Below are positions 22,142-33,393 of a stretch of 64,000 bases of DNA, one piece after another. Position numbers and translations under genes: made by a program. Below the pieces are notes generated by a model. The model worked only from the letters and a program-made list of their open reading frames with translations, did not search any database and was not told the DNA's origin. Within the stretch, counting starts at the first letter, position 1; every line of letters starts with the position of its first letter. Source of the DNA: Mytilus edulis (Eukaryota; Mollusca; Bivalvia; Mytilida; Mytilidae); assembly GCF_963676685.1 (NCBI RefSeq), contig NC_092346.1, positions 29,649,133-29,713,132 of the forward strand, written 5' to 3'.

Positions 22142-24180
22142 CATATCTTTTCTAAAGTGCAAATTGACAGACTTAAATTGTACTACACCTATATACAACG
22201 CACTTCCGTCACTATTAGGGTATGAATGTCGAGTGATTAATGGTAGATTGCATGCAACTAATGTATTATAAAGGACATATGTGAGCAGAATTGTTGCAGG
22301 ATCTTGCGTGTTAATCTAAGGGAAAATCATTATATAAGTGTAAAAAGTCATTTGCTTGTGCTCCTGCCACTGTTCTTATTGAGTATCTAAGATGCTCATT
22401 AGAAAAATAACAAGATTATAGTTTGAAGGAAATGACCACAGCATTCATTAACAGATATAATTATATATGTACTATTATGTGAAACGCAATTTGTGATATC
22501 AACTAAAAATTACTGATAAAAATGAAGATTTGTCTTTGAACACGTTATATAATGATCGCCGAATATTTTCGAGGTGGCAAACCATATCTGAAAACAGAAA
22601 CTTCAAGGTAAGCTATTTACCCTCGAAATCAGACTAACAACGATAATTATTAAACTGCAACAAATTATTCATGTTTTACTTAGAGTGTTTTAAAATCTGT
22701 TATTAAAATCACTTCCTTGTTATCCATTCATTTTCTGTATATGTTCACTCCTTGTCCACGTTTGATCTATTTTTCCTGGAATGACAGTCTTGACGTTTTA
22801 ACTTATGTACAGCTTTTAGCACAGAGCGATGATTTCATCTATCTAGACAATGCAAACCTGAAATAAATAAACAAAATCAAACAGTAGTATCTTCCGTAGA
22901 AATTGCATTATTAACAGAATTAAGGGAGGGTGGGCGGGTTATGATGAAAATATTATCTATGGCTAAAAATGCGTCTGCTTTTCCCAAATGTCAAAAGTCG
23001 GATTATTGGTAAATTATTACGGACACGGTGGCATGAGCACACGATAACTGATTTAAAATTAAGCTTTTCAATCCTATTATATATAAATTCCTTAACAAAT
23101 AAAACAGAGGACGCTTTAGTTTGGACCTCTTCAGCGTAATAAGCTTTATTTAAGTTGTTTTGCTATAAATTATTTAAAAGTATTACATAAAGAAGTTTTG
23201 CCCAAAAAATCGTAAAAGGAATTCGACGCCTGTGAAGATATTTTATGTTTTCGAGAAGAATGATTGTGAAATGCTTCACTTGTCTTCAAATTTTGAAAAA
23301 AAAGCCAAATCTGAAAAAGAAAGTGCTTGATCTTCGACCATGTTTTAATGCAAAACTGTGACCGCATTTTTTTGACAACATTTAAAAATATAGCCTTTTA
23401 GTATTTTAAAAGAGGTCATATGTACTCCGTCAATATGTTATTATTGTTGCAATGCAGAATTAGTTTGTTGGGATTTTCTTTAAACATTCGTGTTGCAATT
23501 TGTAAAAGATTCTTTTAATTTAGCGGCTTTGTGTGCAGTGAAAAATACATATGAGAGTCGAAAAATTTTGAATGTGTCTGCTGCATTTCCAAAACTTTTA
23601 TTTTCCTGTGTTTTGTTTGTTTGCGAGAACTCTAACAATAGACCAATTCGGTCAAATTGAGGTGTACAACCAGACTGCGAGATAAGTCTACCTTTGCCCA
23701 AATTGACGGTGATCTTCATTTGAAATTTTCCGAGAAAGCTATAAACGTCATCAATTTTGTAGTATCACATGATCTCACATGCCATCGTCATAGGAGACGT
23801 GTGCACACATTTCAATCACAAAGTTTAAATTAACAGGGTACAATTAAAGTCAATTTTCGAAACATGCAAAGCGATTCGATATATTAATCAGTGATACCGT
23901 AATAATGTAAACAACACCAACAAAGGACTTATAGTGATTCTGCAATATTAAAGCGGCATAAGTCTCATTTGTCAAAAAGAAAGATAAAAGGAAATTATTT
24001 TCAATTTGTTTGCTTTATTAATAAAACCATAAGAGCCTGTGGTGAAATGTAGTTTGTTATTATTTTCTTCATAATTTCCACATGATAACTCCATATATTG
24101 GTGATGAATGAAGCATTCGTGATATGATTTTAATATCCTATCAAAGAAAAAAGTATAACTGTACCAAATTAAATATGTTG
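22142..24180. repeat. Block B, remainder
   Basis: The order CACTTCCGTCACTATT (22201), GTTTGGACCTCTTCAGCGTA (23118), CAAATCTGAAAAAGAAAGTGC (23306), ATTGTTGCAATGCA (23442), TTTTGTAGTATCACATGAT (23752) and GAGCCTGTGGTGAAATG (24032) parallels block A. About 22450-23090 has no counterpart in A and may be an insertion here or a loss in A. No gene is supported. Confidence 0.7.
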
Positions 24181-24499
24181 CCGCATAAGAGTTTCGTTTA
24201 CGAGCGACGAGCTAAGATCTATCTCAAAATAGGGTATCTGAATTTGATATATATTGCACAACCGATAACGCATAAGCGTAGGAAAAACTGGGCCCACAAT
24301 TACATATTTACCAGTTCCTTTGCAATAATTAGTCGACATTTGTGTTGCAATGTTAATGGTGTCAGCAGATAATTAGCGAGTACTTTCATCATGTGTGCTC
24401 GTCAAAGCATTGATCACGAAGTGCAGTCTTTTATTATGTAAGGAGAGAGTAGACTAATGATTGATCGTCGGTCATAGATGGTTTCATTTAAAGCTATTA

Positions 24500-24910
24500 C
24501 CAAGCTAATCATATAATCTATGATTGCCAATAAGACTCCAGAGACCAAAAGAAGAGGATGTAAACAACTGTACAGCCTTCAACAATGAGCTAACGCAATG
24601 TAACGTATATGTAGATACATTGTTAACTATAAAAGGCTACGACATGGCAAAACGAAAACAAATCCTCATTTTTTAATTACTTAAAACATTGTTATCCCGG
24701 GTCATTTTATAGACTATAAGTTATATGTTTCGTTTATTGTTGGTTACCTTTTGGTGACCTGTAGTTGTTTATATCCTGGATCTTTTTTTTAAATGATAAT
24801 TTCCTCATTTGGGAATCATACTTCATTTCCTTATTGCTGTATGAATCGATGCCGGTCATCCTAGGTTGTCTCACAATGAGGCTTTTGTGTGGTTTTCATT
24901 CTTCCAGGTA
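24500..24910. repeat. Two diverged R1 fragments, head to head
   Basis: 24510-24680 is R1 reversed (GATTGCCAATAAGAC...AGCCTTCAACAATGAGC...CTATAAAAGGC). 24695-24860 is R1 forward (CGGGTCATTTTATAGACTAT...GACCTGTAGTTG...TTGGGAATCATACTTCA). The junction is near 24685. Both are old copies. Confidence 0.5.
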
Positions 24911-26264
24911 TTGTACGTTGGGACATTAATGAGGTTATAGTTGAAGTGGCTTTTCAATACTATGAGACTTCAATTCAATATATATAGATATAGGCATCTG
25001 GTATAAATAATTACAAGAATTTGTGGTATCTATATATCAATTAATACTGGTTTAATCTATCTGAGTGTACCTATGCTAACGTTGATTATTCGTCCGAAGC
25101 TAATATGTGACGTATTTTATCAGTAATAACCATTATATAGGGTCTAATTTAAGCAAATGTAGTGTTATTTCGCCATGTTATTGTTCTCTCTTTCTAATTG
25201 TATCCCTACGCTTTATCGAATTAGTTTCGGAGACAAATTAAATCTTTTCTATAGTTAAACCTTCAAACTTGATAATCATGTCTCGTGCTGAATTGGTTTT
25301 GATGAAATGAACGACTATTTGAGTCTTGGAACTGATATTCGTAATTATATAGACAAACTTTAAGGCAGGTCACTCGTGTCATCCCGAGAGTAGAAATTTG
25401 TTCTTTCAGTCAAATAGGATAGGCAATTCTTTTAATCATAAAAAAATCGATGTTTTCAGCAATGATTTGTATTTTTCATTTCATTTTCATTTCCTTTTTA
25501 AATAGATTAACTTGCAAGGTTTCAATCAAACTATAGGAGAAGCGTGGTATATCTGACTAAAGTGTAGATTTTAATTGAAATTGACTGGAAAGTTGGAAAA
25601 AGACGAAGCAAACAAGTTTCACAAAACAATGAATTATTTCTTTCTTTTCCCCAGAAACGGAAAATAACACTCAGAATACTGGCAAAACAAATTAAGACAT
25701 CGACAATAAATGTTAACATGAAAGTAAAAGGATTGAAATGTTTAATTTGTTGGTCTTTTAAAACGTCATGCAAATAGAGACGATAGATGTGTCTGAACTC
25801 TACAATTAGCAATTTTCTAGATTCTCTTTTATTTCTTGTTTCTTTTGTGAAAGATTGGTTACATTATAATTCAGTTTGCTGTCCTCTTTGTAGTCCGCTT
25901 CTGAGTTATGTCAAAATAGAACTCATTTGTTAAGAAAGTTATAAGCTTATCATTGCAGCATAAATAAACTATAATATACCGGGTATCTAAATTTGTCAGA
26001 AACTATTCGATCGTAATATGTGTTTTTGCTATGCAGAAAAATACAGATCTGCGAACGTTGTTAATTTTCTTCAATACACATTCATTGGGTTTAAAGTACT
26101 GTTTTAATTCATTGGCTGAATAGAGTTGTCGGAGCATCCTGGAATTATTTAAGGACGAAATAAACTTAACGTTAGAAAAATGCTTACAATCATATAATAG
26201 GTCAGTCTTAAACCCGATACTGATACTTCAATGGTGTATGACACACATTAATAAAGACCTGTTG
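24911..26264. other. No feature recognised
   Basis: AT-rich sequence. The minus-strand open frame 25531-25812 is hydrophobic and has no recognisable family; chance is the simplest reading. Confidence 0.4.
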
Positions 26265-26605
26265 TCATTGCTGGTGGAGTATGAATTCCCCGAGGGTATA
26301 ACCAGCCCAGTAGTTAGCACTTCTGTGTTGACATGAGTTATCATTGACATGTTCATAATTATAAATCAACTGTTAACAAAACTTTGAATTTTTGAAATAC
26401 TAAGGCTTTTCTACCTCAGGAATAGATTACCTTAGCTGTATTTGGTAAAACCTTTATGAATTTTTGGTCCTCGATGCTCTTTAACGTTGTACTTTATTTG
26501 GCCTTTTAAACATTGTTTTTATTCGAGCGTCACTGGTAAGTCTTTTTTAGATGAAACGCGCGTCTGGCGTAAATATAAAATTTCAATCCGAGTATCTATG
26601 ATGAG
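26265..26605 (+). repeat. GAGCGTC repeat, near full copy and empty site for M2
   Basis: CCCCGAGGGTATAACCAGCC...AGCACTTCTGTGTTGACATGA...AACAAAACTTTGAATTTTTG...TTGTACTTTATTTGGCC...GAGCGTCACTGGTAAGTC...GATGAAACGCGCGTCTGGCG...AATTTCAATCCGAGTATC. I recognise it as one of the commonest mussel dispersed repeats. Its CTACCTCAGGAATAG corresponds to the interrupted site at 15477/17655. Confidence 0.85.
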
Positions 26606-26929
26606 ATTAATTGTACCAAATGAAGACTACAGGTCTTTCCTAAAATGTTTTAAATCTCCTGTAGAATGTGCAAGTCATCTAATTAAGAACAATATTTATT
26701 ACAAGCTGGGCATAAACAAAAGGAGACTTGTCAAGAGATCAATAAGAGAGTAAATAGCAATGGAATTATCAAGTAAGCGGAATAATGAAACTGCAAATAT
26801 ATATTGAAAACTCCCTCCCCATTTCATTGTAGCGTAGTTTATCGCATCTCTGATCAGGTGAGTGTATCATTTGCTGCTTCTCGTCAGAGCAACATTGAAT
26901 CATTGTGTTGAACACAGAATAACAGGCTT

Positions 26930-27110
26930 ACACACAGACTGTATTGCCCTGTATTGCATACTTCTATTCTGTATACATTTTTGCTGAGGGGCTGCTCTTT
27001 TAATCGGGTTGTTTCCTTTGACACTTTCCCCATTTCCATTCTATAGTATATTATTTCACTCAATAATCCTAACTACAGTTAGTATTTTCATCTCATATAT
27101 CCAAATGAAT
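26930..27110 (+). repeat. Retroelement 3'-region fragment
   Basis: CTGCTCTTTTAATCGGGTTGTTTCCTTTGACACTTTCCCCATTTCCATTCTA resembles the text at 63866-63908 (GGTTGTCGTCTCTTGGACACATTCC...TTTCCATTTTCAATTTTATTT), a common mussel 3'-region signature. Confidence 0.5.
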
Positions 27111-27159
27111 TTGAAATAAAGGATGCAATGGGAAGAAGATGGTATGCTCCATATCTATG

Positions 27160-27420
27160 CTCTATTGTCAAATTAAGCAACACTAGTATACTGCTGTTCA
27201 AAAGTCACTAATAAAAACTTAACAAATTCGGGTAACAAACTAAAACCGAGGGGAAGACATCAACTATAAGATGATAAAAATGGAACGGAAACACCGAAAT
27301 GCAACAAACACAAACGGTAACATACATAGAAACGGACTGTTTAATAACAACTGGCATATTCCTGACTTAGTACAGGACATTTTAAGAAAAATGGTGGGTT
27401 GAACCTGGTTTTACGGCTAG
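27160..27420 (-). repeat. Retroelement 3' tail, reversed
   Basis: GGGTAACAAACTAAAACCGA...GGCATATTCCTGACTTAGTACAGGACATTTT...GGTGGGTTGAACCTGGTTTTA is the complement of the ACCAAGTCAGGAATATG tail with its preceding TAAAACCAGGTTCAACCCACC stretch. Confidence 0.65.
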
Positions 27421-27624
27421 CCAAAGCTCCCGATTATATGGTAGTGCCGATAATGAACGAATAAAACCAGGATGTATGACATACTCGATGACTTCACTTT
27501 TCCTGTTATAGACGACATTGTCGACGATAGTTATATGCAATTTGCTCCAGTCAACGGAAAATACTAATTTCGAGTAATATAACGTACTTGATAATTGCGG
27601 TTTCACTTGCGGAGGTAAACTCTT

Positions 27625-28780
27625 TATTGAAAAAAAACTTCAACAAGAAATCAGACATCGAAGAAGGAGAAAAAGAATGACATTTTCTTACAATTTACAT
27701 GCCATCAAAACACATGAAAAAAGTAAAATCACAAAAATACTGAACTTAGAGGAAGATCAATTGGGAAAGTCCATAATCACATGGCAAAATCAAATAACAA
27801 AACGCATCAAAAACGAATGGACAAGAACTGTCATATTCCTGACTTGGTACAGGCATTTTCAAATGTAGAAAATGGTGGATTAAACCTGGTTCTATAGCGC
27901 TAACCCTCTCACTTTTGTAATGACAGTCTCATCAATTTCCGATATTTTTACATTGATGCGTTAAATAAACAGACACAATAAATATAATAGTCAAAATATG
28001 GGTACATCAGTCATCATCGTTTAACAATTTTAAAAGGAACAATTTAACAGAACACAAAAACATCTACTATCTACGAACACATTTATTGAGTGTCTGACGT
28101 CAGAAAATTTTATACGTCACATAAATTTGTCGTTCAATGTGCGTACAAACAATTTTAAAATTTTCATGGGAATGTTAGCATACAGGGTTAAAAAATCAAA
28201 AGTATGTAAGAATAAATTTAAGAATTAGACCGAGATTTAAACTAGTCCAAAAGTTATATATAGAATTTATAAGAATCCAAAAATAGTTAATACCACTACG
28301 CGATTGAATGATTTTGACGTTTGTGGTTCAACGTATATTGTAATTCATAATAGAAATATATCATAATGACATATAATAGAACAATATCATACTGACGGGA
28401 TCTTTTAAAGTACAGAGTCACGTTATAAGAACAAAAGAAATACAAAACAAACCACAAAAAAATTAAAGCCAATACAAACACATTGACGAGATGTATAAGT
28501 ACCGAGCCACGTGAAACGAATATCACATGAAACCATTTAACAGTAAAAGTAATATTAATAATAGAACAAAGACAATTGAAAGAACTATAAAACACGTTGT
28601 TAAGATGATAAACAACATCAGTACGCAGAATCTATACATCAAGACCATCGTGTATTATTTGAGAAGTTGATACGGAATATTTATCAACAAGGTCTTGGTA
28701 CCTTCCGATGAACTTTGAAACAGCAAATACAAAAAAAGTTGAAATGCAATTTGCAATGGCGTAATTTTAATAATGTTCAA
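27625..28780 (-). mobile_element. 3' half of a Penelope-like element, reversed
   Basis: On the minus strand the order is a short RT C-terminus (28716-28659), ACTGATGTTGTTTATCATCT (about 28620), a T-rich 3' region with ACGTGGCTCGGTACTTATAC (near 28500), CTATAGAACCAGGTTTAATCC, ACCAAGTCAGGAATATGACA and TTTTGCCATGTGATTATGGA, ending GTATTTTTGTGATTTTACTTT near 27722. The order agrees with copies 1 and 2. The tail at 27715-27870 is nearly identical to 54020-54165. The RT part is cut by the R4 element at 28779. Confidence 0.7.
28659..28716 (-). pseudogene. C-terminal remnant of the RT frame
   Basis: The minus strand reads KFIGRYQDLVDKYSVSTSQ in one frame. The same words occur at the end of copy 2 (KKFTGRYQDL, 14210-14240) and, degraded, in copy 1 (DKYS..STSQ, 6413-6445). 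It is far too short to act; it fixes the orientation and the element boundary. Confidence 0.7.
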
Positions 28781-29362
28781 AGGAGTAGGTCCGGTAAGGA
28801 CCGATTTTGGCCTCAAATTTCAGTTTCATCTGACGAAAGATTTTGACCACTTTTTAAGCACTTAAGTGTCTATTTCATATGATGCAATTAGTTTATGTGA
28901 AAGATTTTAACTTATTTACTCATTAAAAACGATCCGATTCAGGCTCAAATATGAGAAATCTACCAAATATGGGAAAAAATTTCACTTTTCAGATGGTTTT
29001 TGTCAAAAACGAAAGTGGCCGCATCCGTGTTCATCCTCAATCTTTATATATGATATGTATTATCATCAAATACAACTTCCATTTCAATATTTTGGATGAA
29101 CACGAATGCGGCCACTTTCGTTTTACACGGAAACCGTCTAAAATTTAACTAAAATGCTGGAATTGTGAAGATTTCAGTAATTTAGCATGAATTAATGGTG
29201 CTAGTTCTCAATATATGTGCATTGTATAGTCAAAAAGAGCCCATATTTATGTAACAGAACCTTTCTACTATCCAATAAATGACTAAAAGTTTACATTTTA
29301 ACAATTTTGTAAAACTGCTATATTTTGGGGCCAAAAAGGGGTCTTACTGGACCTACTCCTTT
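28779..29362. mobile_element. R4: 584-bp inverted-repeat element with internal hairpin
   Basis: The ends are AAAGGAGTAGGTCCGGTAAG and, inverted, AAAGGAGTAGGTCCAGTAAG, one difference in 20. A second inverted pair inside (29007-29036 against 29094-29123; GAAAGTGGCCGCATCCGTGT) could form a ~30-bp stem with a 57-base loop. The 65-codon open frame 28951-29148 spans the hairpin and is not credible as a gene. No target duplication is visible. A truncated relative lies at 18515-18863. Confidence 0.8.
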
Positions 29363-30260
29363 AGCAAATTCCATTAGTTTTCTCTCTTTCAATAAATCTC
29401 AAATCATATGTAATTTAAAAAAAAAGATTTATCTGTCCTAGATTGTTCCATAGATTTTGTAATTATATAAGTTCTCTCAAGAATGATATCATATTAATGT
29501 CAAAATTTACTTTTTCAGTATTCAAAGGAAAAACTATGAATTCATCAAAACTGGATTAAAATCTAGATACATTGTAGATATGCTCAAGGTCAATGTGAGA
29601 TCGACACAAAACAGAAACTTTACAAGCAAACGTTGACAACATTGTGATATCATTGAAAACAACAGTGGTGAGGATATTAGTTTGAAAAAAACAATACTTC
29701 AAGTTACATATTAATCAGAAATACTGCACCTGAACATCGACGGATTTTGTTACCTACCTTCTAGCACAACTGATGATTAAAATGTAGACAAAACTCACAT
29801 TCGGTGTATCAAATTATTAGTCTTGTTTCTCTGATGACTAAAATATATCATGGTTATGTCGTTTTTTATGAATCAACATCTTACTAGTTTACACGAAATA
29901 ATAAATTCTATTCACTTCATATTAGAATGACAATAAGTATCTAATGCAATCATTGATGCACCCACCTCAAATCAAATTCGACTCTATCATGCAGCATTCC
30001 AATGCATAGCATCAGTCAGTATAATTATTTTGACTAGTCTTCAGATATTCATACCGTGTAATGTATGTATGTTATAAAGTCAAAGGTCAAGGGCAAACGA
30101 TTTCCTCGGAGTGTTTGGATTTGAATTTTTACTGTTCATATGAGCAGATTAGAAGATGAAGTGTAGACGAAATTTGCGTTTTGCATACCAAGTTACAAGC
30201 CAGGTTATTTGATGAGTTTTTACAATTATTGGGTATTATTTAATATACAATATTTTTTAA
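29363..30260 (-). repeat. Retroelement-derived cluster, unit 1, segment F
   Basis: Segment F is recognised by AATAAATCTCAAATCATATG, ATTCATCAAAACTGGATTAAAAT, GATCGACACAAAACAGAAAC, AACTGATGATTAAAATGTAGAC and GTCAAAGGTCAAGGGCAAACG. The same order recurs at 32000-32900, 34540-34755 (cut), 37780-38760 and 50010-50600. No frame is conserved between copies. Orientation is given as that of the RT pieces in the cluster. Confidence 0.75.
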
Positions 30261-30339
30261 ACAAAGGCATCCTCTTGAATTTGATTGAACACATTTTAAC
30301 ATTCACATTTACAGGAAATGATAATTTCAACGGCCTCAA

Positions 30340-31300
30340 ACACATAACAAAATTATGATATACCTTGATCTATCTCGCGCATTGTTCCTTCGAATATTGA
30401 TTGATATTATTCTTCTTTAGAAACAAACAAAATTCAAAGGATGAATATTTGAAGTTCCTTTTAACAGGAAGAAGTTTTCCTGTCTACTTATCACACCGAC
30501 AGAACTTTATTCATCTAATCACAATGTAACGCGATCTTACGTAATCCTAAATATCTAACACATTCTAAAACATGGAAAGCAGAAGTATTGCATATAATAC
30601 CCTTATATTATACAAAAGAACTTTTTTTATCTTTGGAAATTTGCAATTGATTTTGAAATAGAGTCATATAGTAAGTTTATTAAAACTACCTGAGCTAGCC
30701 AGAATCTAGTTCACATTTCTTTTTTTTATATAAATATAAAGTATTGACCTCTTGATTATATGTTATTAGAGTAGAATATTTGATAATGAACTGTTTGAAT
30801 ACTAACACGCAGTTTATAAAGATTGTATTTCTTGGAAATTACAATAGAGGTAAACAAAAATCAGGTAATATAATTTTACAGAGGATCTTTATATGTCTTA
30901 ATCCATTAGAAAAAAACAAATCCAGGTAACAAAAATAAACTGGGGCAATCTCTTGAACTCCAAAGAAACGATATTTCCTGTGTCGAAAGGTTAAACATCT
31001 CCTGGTATGTAATCAGCAACCAACATGCAGTTTTATAATCACTAAAAATGTCACATCGAGAATAGGACGCAATGGGCAAATTTACAAATCGGAACACTTT
31101 ACTAGTTTCTAAAGATCTAAGACCACAAACACATGTCGCTGGTGAGTTGGATCCATTTTAATATGTACTAGTATGTAAAACTTATTCAGTCTCGATTTCT
31201 GTCGTTTTTCCTCATAACTCTGTTGAAGCACAACTTCTTCAATGAAGTCCGTATTGTGTGAATATGCACCAGCGTAAAGTATTAACTTAACTGAGATATT
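30340..31300 (-). repeat. Cluster unit 1, segment D
   Basis: Recognised by TGATATACCTTGATCTATCTCGCGCATTGTTCC, TTCCTTTTAACAGGAAGAAG, CATGGAAAGCAGAAGTATTGCA, CTACCTGAGCTAGCCAGAAT, CCTCTTGATTATATGTTATTAGAGTA and ACAATCTCTTGAACTCCAAAGAAACGATA-like text. Equivalent stretches are at 33400-34520, 35130-36000, 41140-42130 and, partial, at 53215-53535 and 54200-54550. It lies 3' of the RT piece on the minus strand, so it is best read as the element's 3' region. Confidence 0.75.
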
Positions 31301-31780
31301 GAAATTCCATACGACGGAGCAAATGGTATGCTCCTACTGAGAAATGAGAAGTTAACAATTGGAAATTTGAAAGCATTATACTTGTCAAAAATTATAGTTT
31401 ATGGTTTTCCATTCGTGTCAATATCGAGAAAAATAGCAAGATATGAAACAGAACGTCTTCTTTTGGTAGTATCATTTGATTCAAGTTCATTGGGATATGT
31501 GAGATGTAGGCCCTCATTGCAAGATGGATTGCAGGAGGACAGAACATCATCCATACATTTGAAAGTGGAAAAGCTTTTTTTCTTTTTGTATTTGAGAATG
31601 TTATGTTTAGATTTTGCTCTATATGAGTACATGGAACAGTGTAAATATTTCAACGGATTTCGATATACATATATCAATATTTTGATTCCAGTAAATTTAT
31701 TCAGTAAAGTTGTGGTAAGTTTGGCCGTTGAAATCAAACGTACATCGAAACTTAAAAACTAAGTACCGAAATATACTTAA
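31301..31780 (-). pseudogene. Reverse transcriptase fragment, cluster unit 1
   Basis: Minus-strand frame 31737-31399 contains FSTFKCMDDVLSSCNP, then a shortened LTYPNELESNDT and SVSYLAIFLDIDTNG. These align with the YxDD block, the YPxELExxDT block and the SxSYLxxxLxIDxxG block of the same RT family as copies 1 and 2. Downstream on the minus strand, LRSIPFAPSYG and NTDFIEEVVLQQSYEEKRQK are readable in other frames, marking at least two frameshifts. The usual YIDD is CMDD here. Upstream finger and GxPMG blocks are missing. A plus-strand open frame over the same bases (31328-31762) is a shadow. Confidence 0.6.
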
Positions 31781-33148
31781 AGTAAAAACTACAAATTTAC
31801 AATATTACAACACACAAAGACAAAAAAAGTAATCCCTAAAGATGTAATAAAAAAAACAAAAACTTAAACAACTCTGAAATTCAAAAAATTTTGCTTCTTT
31901 AAATTCAAAACATATCATTACAATTTACATGTCACCAGATCACATGTGTGAGCACAAATAGAACACCATTTTTTTTCGATTCCTTTACTTTTCCCTCTTT
32001 TAATAAATCTCAAATATTGAGTTTTTAAGAATAAACAGAAACAATGTTGGAACAGGAGATACACTTGTTTTAAATGATTCATTTTTCTTTAGGATCATAT
32101 TCTTATTAATGTTAAAAAAAACCCATTCAATATTGAAAGGAAATAATATAATTTCATAAAAAAAGAACGAAGGCCAAGAAAGTCTTGGAGATATGTTGAA
32201 GGTCAATGTCATATCGACGCATAACAGAAAAACTATTATAGGCAAACATTGACAACATTATCATATCCTACAGCAGTAGTGAGTATTAGATGAGTAAACA
32301 ATAGTCGTGGTATCTATGATGAGTTTATTCACGTGATTTCAATTAGAAATTCTGCATTTGAAAATCAACAAATGTTGTTACCTTCATTTTTGCGCCACTG
32401 ATGATTAAAATTTAGACAAAACGCACGTTTGATGTATTAAATAATCAATCTTGTATCGCTGCTGACTTTCTATCAATATCGATTATTAATGCTGTTTTGA
32501 TGAATCAACATCTTACCAACATACAAAAAAAATAGATATATTCACTGTGTAGTGGGATGCATAATGCATATAATTCAATAAATGATGTAACCACCTTACA
32601 TACGGCATTCCAAAGCACAACATCAGTCAGCATGATCATGCTTTTTGACTTGACGTCAAATATTCAGACCGTGCAATGTCTACGAGATCAAAGTCAAAGG
32701 GGAAAGACAAACAACGGGTTTTTTGAATTTCAATGCTCCTTACTGTTTTAATTTTGATTCTTATGTAGACTAAATGTGCGTTTATCGTACCAAATTACCA
32801 TCTTGATATCTGATAAGTTTTAACAATAAAAATTTAAGTGAGTCTTTGACAAGGAATATCTTTAACTTTTAATCTTAAAATTGTAACACTGACATTGACT
32901 TGAAATAAAAATTGAAAAGCTTGGCCTTACACACATAAATATACTTTGATAGTGTTTTTTTTTTTATCGCACGTGTGTGTTTGTATGTATGTGCTTTTTA
33001 TATACACATCTGATCTTTTTACACCTTTCGTGAGTTTGATACATTAAAAATTTACATTCAATCTTTCATGGTATAAATCTTAGTATATAAGTAATATAGT
33101 CTTGATCGTATATGATAAGACAGCTAATTTGATGTTGACAGTTTACAT
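31781..33148 (-). repeat. Cluster unit 2, segments E, F and G
   Basis: Segment E is ACATGTCACCAGATCACATG (about 31925) to AATAAATCTCAAATA. F follows from about 32000 (GTCAATGTCATATCGACGCA, ACTGATGATTAAAATTTAGAC). G starts near 32940 (TTTGATAGTGTTTTTTT...ATCGCACGTGTGTGTTTGT...TCTTGATCGTATATGATAAG) and ends TGTTGACAGTTTACAT, where repeat R3 is inserted. Confidence 0.7.
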
Positions 33149-33386
33149 AATATGGGCAATATGACGGATGCCACATGTGGAGAAGGATCTGCTTACCCTT
33201 CCGGAGCACCTGAGAGCAACTCTAGTTTTTGGTAGGTTTCGTGTTGCTTATTATTTATTTTTCTTTGTTATGTCATGTGTACTATTGTTTGGTCTGTTTG
33301 TCTTTTTTTCATTTTTAGCCATGGCGTTGTCAGTTTATTTTCAAATTAATGAGTTTGATTGTCCCTCTAGTATCTTTCGTCCCTCT
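33149..33386 (+). mobile_element. R3 repeat copy (GCCATGGCGTTGTCAGTTT), inserted with TTTACAT duplication
   Basis: It contains CTTACCCTTCCGGAGCACCT, GTGTACTATTGTTTGG, AGCCATGGCGTTGTCAGTTT and TTGTCCCTCTAGTATCTTTC. TTTACAT flanks it at 33142-33148 and 33387-33393. The paralogous site at 35109-35115 has a single TTTACAT running into GGAATGGTG. An 86-codon frame over it (33168-33428) is spurious. Related fragments are at 8066, 40225, 50665 and 63270. Confidence 0.8.
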
Positions 33387-33393
33387 TTTACAT

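Noticed and set aside
26590-26755. Short basic frame MRLIVPNEDYRSFL...KRRLVKRSIRE
   Set aside because: Starts inside the end of a dispersed repeat and lacks homology or splice support; too short to call.
31328-31762. 144-codon plus-strand frame
   Set aside because: It is the antisense shadow of an RT fragment whose blocks are readable only on the minus strand.
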